The notes below the pieces were generated by a model. The model was not told the DNA's origin, did no database searches, and saw only the letters and a program-made list of their open reading frames with translations. DNA of 64,000 nt, taken from contig JAFREE010000019.1 in the NCBI GenBank assembly GCA_019400425.1, forward strand, positions 62,001 through 126,000, read 5' to 3'. The position numbers and the translations under genes were made by a program. Shown here in pieces: positions 60,065 through 64,000 of the stretch. The DNA is from Hymenochaete sp. R1 (taxonomy: Eukaryota > Basidiomycota > Agaricomycetes > Hymenochaetales > Hymenochaetaceae). Every line of letters starts with the position of its first letter. Positions within the stretch are counted from its first letter, which is position 1.

Positions 60065-63000
60065 TTGCTCTCTCCCTCAATGGCCAAACGAAACCTTTCG
60101 AGATTTCTCAGTGCTTTGATGCAGCTCTGTGTACGATGGGGTCAAACGGCACTTCGCACGATACTACAATTGTTATCTTTAGCACGTTCCCATTTGTCTG
60201 GCACTTGTGGTGCCTCCGTACTGGAGAAAAAAAGTGAGGTGCTGGAGGAGGTCAGTGGGACAATGTCAATCAAGGATGCTCCTTTCAGCGACGCTCAGTT
60301 CACCGGCTCTCGGCCCGACGAGCCCGTGCACTTCGCAAACTCCTCCTTACCCAGGCCACGCCCAATACCCCCGGTCAGACAACGCACTTTTCCTACAACC
60401 AGAGCGGACTCCGGGCTTTCCATGCCTGGCTCCCCTGATGAAGCCTTTGCAACATCTATCCTAGGTCCAATGGGTGAAGTCGTGAAGACCTTTACACTGG
60501 AACCGACGACCATGTCTCCGACTTCCGAAGACTTCGGGAATTCACCTACTTCAGCGGATACATCATCCTCGGCACAGAGCGCTGAAGAAGATATTCAATT
60601 TCAGATAACCCCGCAGCCGCAGATTGCTGAGCCAACTGGAATTGCTGAGCCGGCGCATATCACCAGGAAACCTATTATTCCATTTTCGCCTTCTATGTCG
60701 GTGCGCTATGAGCGCAACATTAAAATGTACGTGTATGTATATTTATCACTTGTATAACCACTTTCACATCTTGCACATATGCAGAGAAAATCAATCTGGA
60801 CCTTGGGAATTCCCCCCACTGAGCACACTTGAGCTTAACGAGTGAGGATCATCCATTATTGACTGCAAACGAAAGGCTCATTCAGATTTGGTAACAGAGA
60901 TGAAGTCTTGCCTCATTGGAATCACTTCGTTCAAGCAGAAGGGCAACTTTACTTCTGTAATTTCGAGAAGGAGTTCTGTTTCGTGACTGAAGAATACATG
61001 TTCGATAAAAATATCCGCGCCGAGGTCGAGTCTTTTATTGAATTCCTTACAGTCCTTATCAACAACTACCGAAAAAGATCATCTACTGATCAACGAAAAC
61101 TGCCTGCGCGTATTGAAATAGCATTGGAGATTGACAAGCTCGTGTGGAAGTACTACATGGTTGATCTGGATTCTCGCATGATCTTTTGGATAGATAAGTG
61201 CGTGTTGGACGAGAGTGTCCTTCCTTCACACTTTGGCGTTGAAATACCAGAGCATTTCCGTGAGTTTCTATTTGTGGTGAACCGTGAATTAGCGTTGCTG
61301 AGGACGTGTAAAGGTCATAACATTAGATATGAATTTTGGCAGCACTTAGAGCATTTTTCTTGCCATCGGCACCTCATAAAAGGCATCGTTGAAGAGTGTA
61401 TCGGTATTCTCACTCAGATGCAAGTTGGTAAGTGCTTCTTCCAACCCTTTCGGTTATTGCGCCTCAGACATCTTTCATTGGCCCATATCTTGTAGATTTG
61501 ACGACGTCAAGAACTTCTAATTCATGTTATGATAAGGATCAATTAAATGACTTGATTGGGGCTTTTAGTGCTATGCAATGTAAGAGCAATTCATGAAGCA
61601 AATTGAATGCATATCCAAACTTAATCTTTTACAGCCTTAGACCCTTCGGGTTCTGCTCGTTCTTGTATAGTACAAGCGACATGTTGGTCGCGGAATCCTT
61701 TATATACTTTTTGCACTGAACTCATATAAATCTAAGCAAGGATGATGTCCATTATTGGTACGGCTTTCCATGTCGCTTTGTGCACATCAAGGGAAGAACT
61801 AATCGTCTACTAGCAAATGAACGTTTCATGAACTTTTGGGGTTTCAATGGTGTTCGCCTGTCCATCGATCAATCCGTCCGTGGCAGCGTACCGGAACGAT
61901 CATGGTTCATCAAGATAATCTCGCCTGTGCTTTTCTACGCGCCTGAAACCCATCTGTCGTGGCTCAATAAGATACATGTCGATCGTGTCATCAAAGCCCG
62001 TAGCTGGAAGGAGTTCGCGAAACAAATAGAGCATGACTTGGGAGAATATATCCTTTACGTGCGTTATCTGTGCTGTGAATAGAAGGGTCTTCAGCCTGAA
62101 ACTAATCATTGCAAACACAACTGACAGTCAACAGTCCTGCTCAATGCAAATGTAGCTTTTCTTACCATCCCAAGCGTCTTGTCTGACAATAATCCCCCTC
62201 CCGAAGGCCCACCTCTCTGGATGTCCTACGGTTCTGTTGTGAGCGAGGTTTCGATCGCTTTTAGCCTAGGCAGCATCATGGTCGGCCTTATGATCGTCCG
62301 CTACATGCGGATCTACGAACAGGAAGATGATGGACCTGCAGTAAGTATCGCTTTCGGCTTCATCCATGCAGATCCATAGTTCATTTAAGTGGCTTCGACC
62401 TTAATGGTGTATAGGTTACATTTCTTCAGAATCAGACGAGTCGGTTGGTCGGCTGCGAGATGCTTGCGATTCTTTTCAACGCCCCCTACGTGCTTCTTCT
62501 TGCTGGGTAAGCTAATTTCCCCTTTAATATTTTTGTGATACGTCTCGACTTACAAAATATAAAATACAACTCTAGCATGGCTACGTTCTTTGTCGCAGTG
62601 GCTATTGTCTGTTTTACCGTAGATGGCTCCATCAATCCTAGGTTAACACATACAATCTACGCCATTACATGGGGTTTTGTCGCCTTCTTCCTGATCTTCA
62701 CTCTCTGGGCAGGCCTTGAAGGCGGGTACCGCAATTCCGTCATTTCCCGTGCGATTATGCGATTCGCCAACACCATCGATACTGGCGTATCCAAGTTCAA
62801 AAGTGCTGCACGACGTATGCGGCTGAATGTAGAAAGGACGGAAGGGTCGGCTATTCCTGCAATACGGCTGGAGAGTGTGCCGGGGTCGAGGAGAACTGCG
62901 GCGGAAGAGCGTGAGGAAGGAGGGGTGCCGACAAATAGGGAAAGACTGGTCGCGGATGCGCTCTCAGTGAGGACCGCTAGGTCGAGATTTACGACGATCA

Positions 63001-63125
63001 TGGCGGGTGACAGGAGGAGAGTACCGAGGACATTGGGTACGCAGGCGCGACGGCTTACGAGCGGGACGATAAGGATGCTGGGTCGGACCACGGGATTCAT
63101 GGATGCCCCGGCCGCTAACGTATAA
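60065..63125 (+). CDS. WW-like domain, multi-pass membrane protein (agaricomycete family)
   Basis: Exons include 60065-60726, 60785-60841, 60898-61427, 61496-61579 and several short ones up to a final exon ending at 63125. A polar, Pro/Ser-rich N-terminus precedes a WW-like module: LPHWNHFVQAEGQLYFCNFE, then KEFCFVTEEYM. The helical middle includes VWKYYMVDLDSRMIFWID and an ANERFMNFWGFNG segment, conserved in related mushroom proteins. Four hydrophobic helices follow (YGSVVSEVSIAFSLGSIMVG, CEMLAILFNAPYVLLLAG, TFFVAVAIVCFTVDG, YAITWGFVAFFLIFTLWAG). The cytoplasmic tail is basic. The second aromatic of the WW module is not clear. The start could instead be 60080 (MAKRNLSRF). The function is unknown. 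Confidence 0.75.
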
Positions 63126-63607
63126 ACTGGATCACTCAATCCCAAGTACTATCTCCAATCTTATCATTTGACGACGCTAGTTCTAATCTTTGTTTCCTTA
63201 CACTTTTTGTTCGTGTTCACTTCTCACATTCCACACCGCATTTGGCTCCCTTCTCCGAGAACCTTCTGTGTTTCTCTTTCCATAAATTGCGCAGCGCATC
63301 TCAAAATTCCGCTCTCTTCGTTCCGCCTTCTGGAGCGTTAACAATACGTTTTGCACTACATGACCTTTCTGTCAGGTAAGATGTGACCGAGAGCTTTCCC
63401 GAGGGAAAAGAAAGTTGAATGGCCATATATGAAATACATGTGTCGGGAAGTGTATGCTGGTATCACGCCATCCACGTGCATTTCAGGTAAATTTGTTCTC
63501 AGCCTTATTAACACCGTACAGTGATAGAACTCCAATTTATCAGACCCGGCGAACCGCCACTGAACTGATACGTTCCTTTTCCTTGTCCACCAATATACTT
63601 TTACTTC
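63126..63607. other. convergent intergenic region
   Basis: T/C-rich 3' flank of the WW-like gene converging on the MFS gene at the window end. No frame is supported. Confidence 0.45.
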
Positions 63608-64000
63608 TTACCCTTTCACTCCGAACGATGTTCTTCTCGAGGGACACATGCCCAGAGCACGATCATTAGGCTCAATGCGCTTATAACTCTGTGCGGAATT
63701 GTTGAGTATATGTCTACAAAAGATTGCAACAAGGGCCAGAGCAAGGCTGAAATAAGTGAGATTGGGGAGGGGGGGGGAACTTACAAAGGCTGCAAACTCG
63801 TCACTCCAAACTTCTGTGATACTGCTCCGGTGACGAAAGGCAGGAACGCAGAACCAGCTTGTCCGATAGCACCGATCCATCCAAGTGCACCATTCATGAG
63901 CCAATACGGGATTAACCGACTCGCTACGCTGCAGAGGATGGGGTAAATGGGCCCTAGAAGCATGCCGACGAAGGCGACCGCAACGGCGTTTCCGACGCGG
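63608..64000 (-). CDS. MFS transporter, C-terminal part (runs off the window)
   Basis: Exon 63785-64000 encodes helices and loops AFVGMLLGPIYPILCSVASR, GALGWIGAIGQAGSAFLPFV and TGAVSQKFGVTSLQPF. This is the helix 10-12 pattern of the fucose-permease/Bsc6-like MFS group. An intron (63747-63784, with a G-rich plus strand) leads in phase to exon 63608-63746 (LALALVAIFCRHIL, then a ~30-residue polar tail). The start and first helices are beyond position 64000. It is a secondary transporter of unknown substrate. Confidence 0.8.
   Translation of the reverse strand, partial: PRRKRRCGRLRRHASRAHLPHPLQRSESVNPVLAHEWCTWMDRCYRTSWFCVPAFRHRSSITEVWSDEFAAFVSSPPLPNLTYFSLALALVAIFCRHILNNSAQSYKRIEPNDRALGMCPSRRTSFGVKG

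Noticed and set aside
60016..60237. Plus frame beginning with a strong hydrophobic segment (MTLIYSAILLVALLL)
   Set aside because: It ends in a stop inside the first exon of the WW-like gene and no splice links it to that gene, although an alternative signal exon cannot be fully excluded.

Overview
This window looks like nuclear DNA of a filamentous basidiomycete, most likely an agaricomycete. Genes are packed on both strands and broken by many short introns of about 45-100 bases with GT..AG ends. The families also fit: WSC-domain copper radical oxidase, Zn2Cys6 regulator, DUF7918 proteins, a Crinkler-like protein, and WW-like and beta-sandwich membrane proteins typical of mushrooms. No rRNA, tRNA, CRISPR or prokaryotic feature was seen. 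All gene models were assembled by eye from reading frames, splice signals and family motifs, so exon edges are predictions.

Layout. 0-3 kb: gene-poor, with one decayed-looking coding fragment on the minus strand. 3-11.6 kb: a membrane-anchored GH16 glucanase (+), a large secreted copper radical oxidase with four WSC domains (-), and a small unknown gene (-). 11.6-15 kb: an unknown basic protein (+) between empty stretches. 15.2-19.2 kb: a Zn2Cys6 transcription factor (+). 19.5-27.5 kb: an epoxide-hydrolase-like enzyme (-), the tiny secretory-pathway protein Kish (-), a Crinkler-like gene with a frame break (+), the mitochondrial protease Oma1 (+) and an MFS transporter (-). 28.3-34.7 kb: an accessory-looking block with three small coiled-coil genes (+) and a tandem pair of DUF7918 genes (-), one intact and one dead. 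35.5-44.1 kb: an FHA-domain protein with a hydrophobic tail (-) and a CDCA7-type zinc-finger protein (-). 44.2-49.5 kb: a 477-base MITE that cuts a beta-sandwich gene fragment, a poorly resolved region, and an intact single-pass membrane protein of the same beta-sandwich type (+). 51-59 kb: a Hsl1/Gin4/Cdr2-type septin/morphogenesis kinase (+) and a Mahogunin-like RING ubiquitin ligase (+). 60-63.1 kb: a WW-like multi-pass membrane protein (+). 63.6 kb to the end: the C-terminus of a second MFS transporter (-).

No biosynthetic cluster or operon-like system is evident. Housekeeping genes (Kish, Oma1, kinase, Mahogunin-like ligase) alternate with secreted or wall-acting enzymes and with fast-evolving lineage-specific families. 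The most unusual items are the MITE inside a coding frame with perfect 25-base ends and a TA duplication, the intact/dead DUF7918 pair, the Crinkler-like gene, a GC-AG intron directly behind the Oma1 zinc motif, and a RING domain split by a long low-complexity insert.
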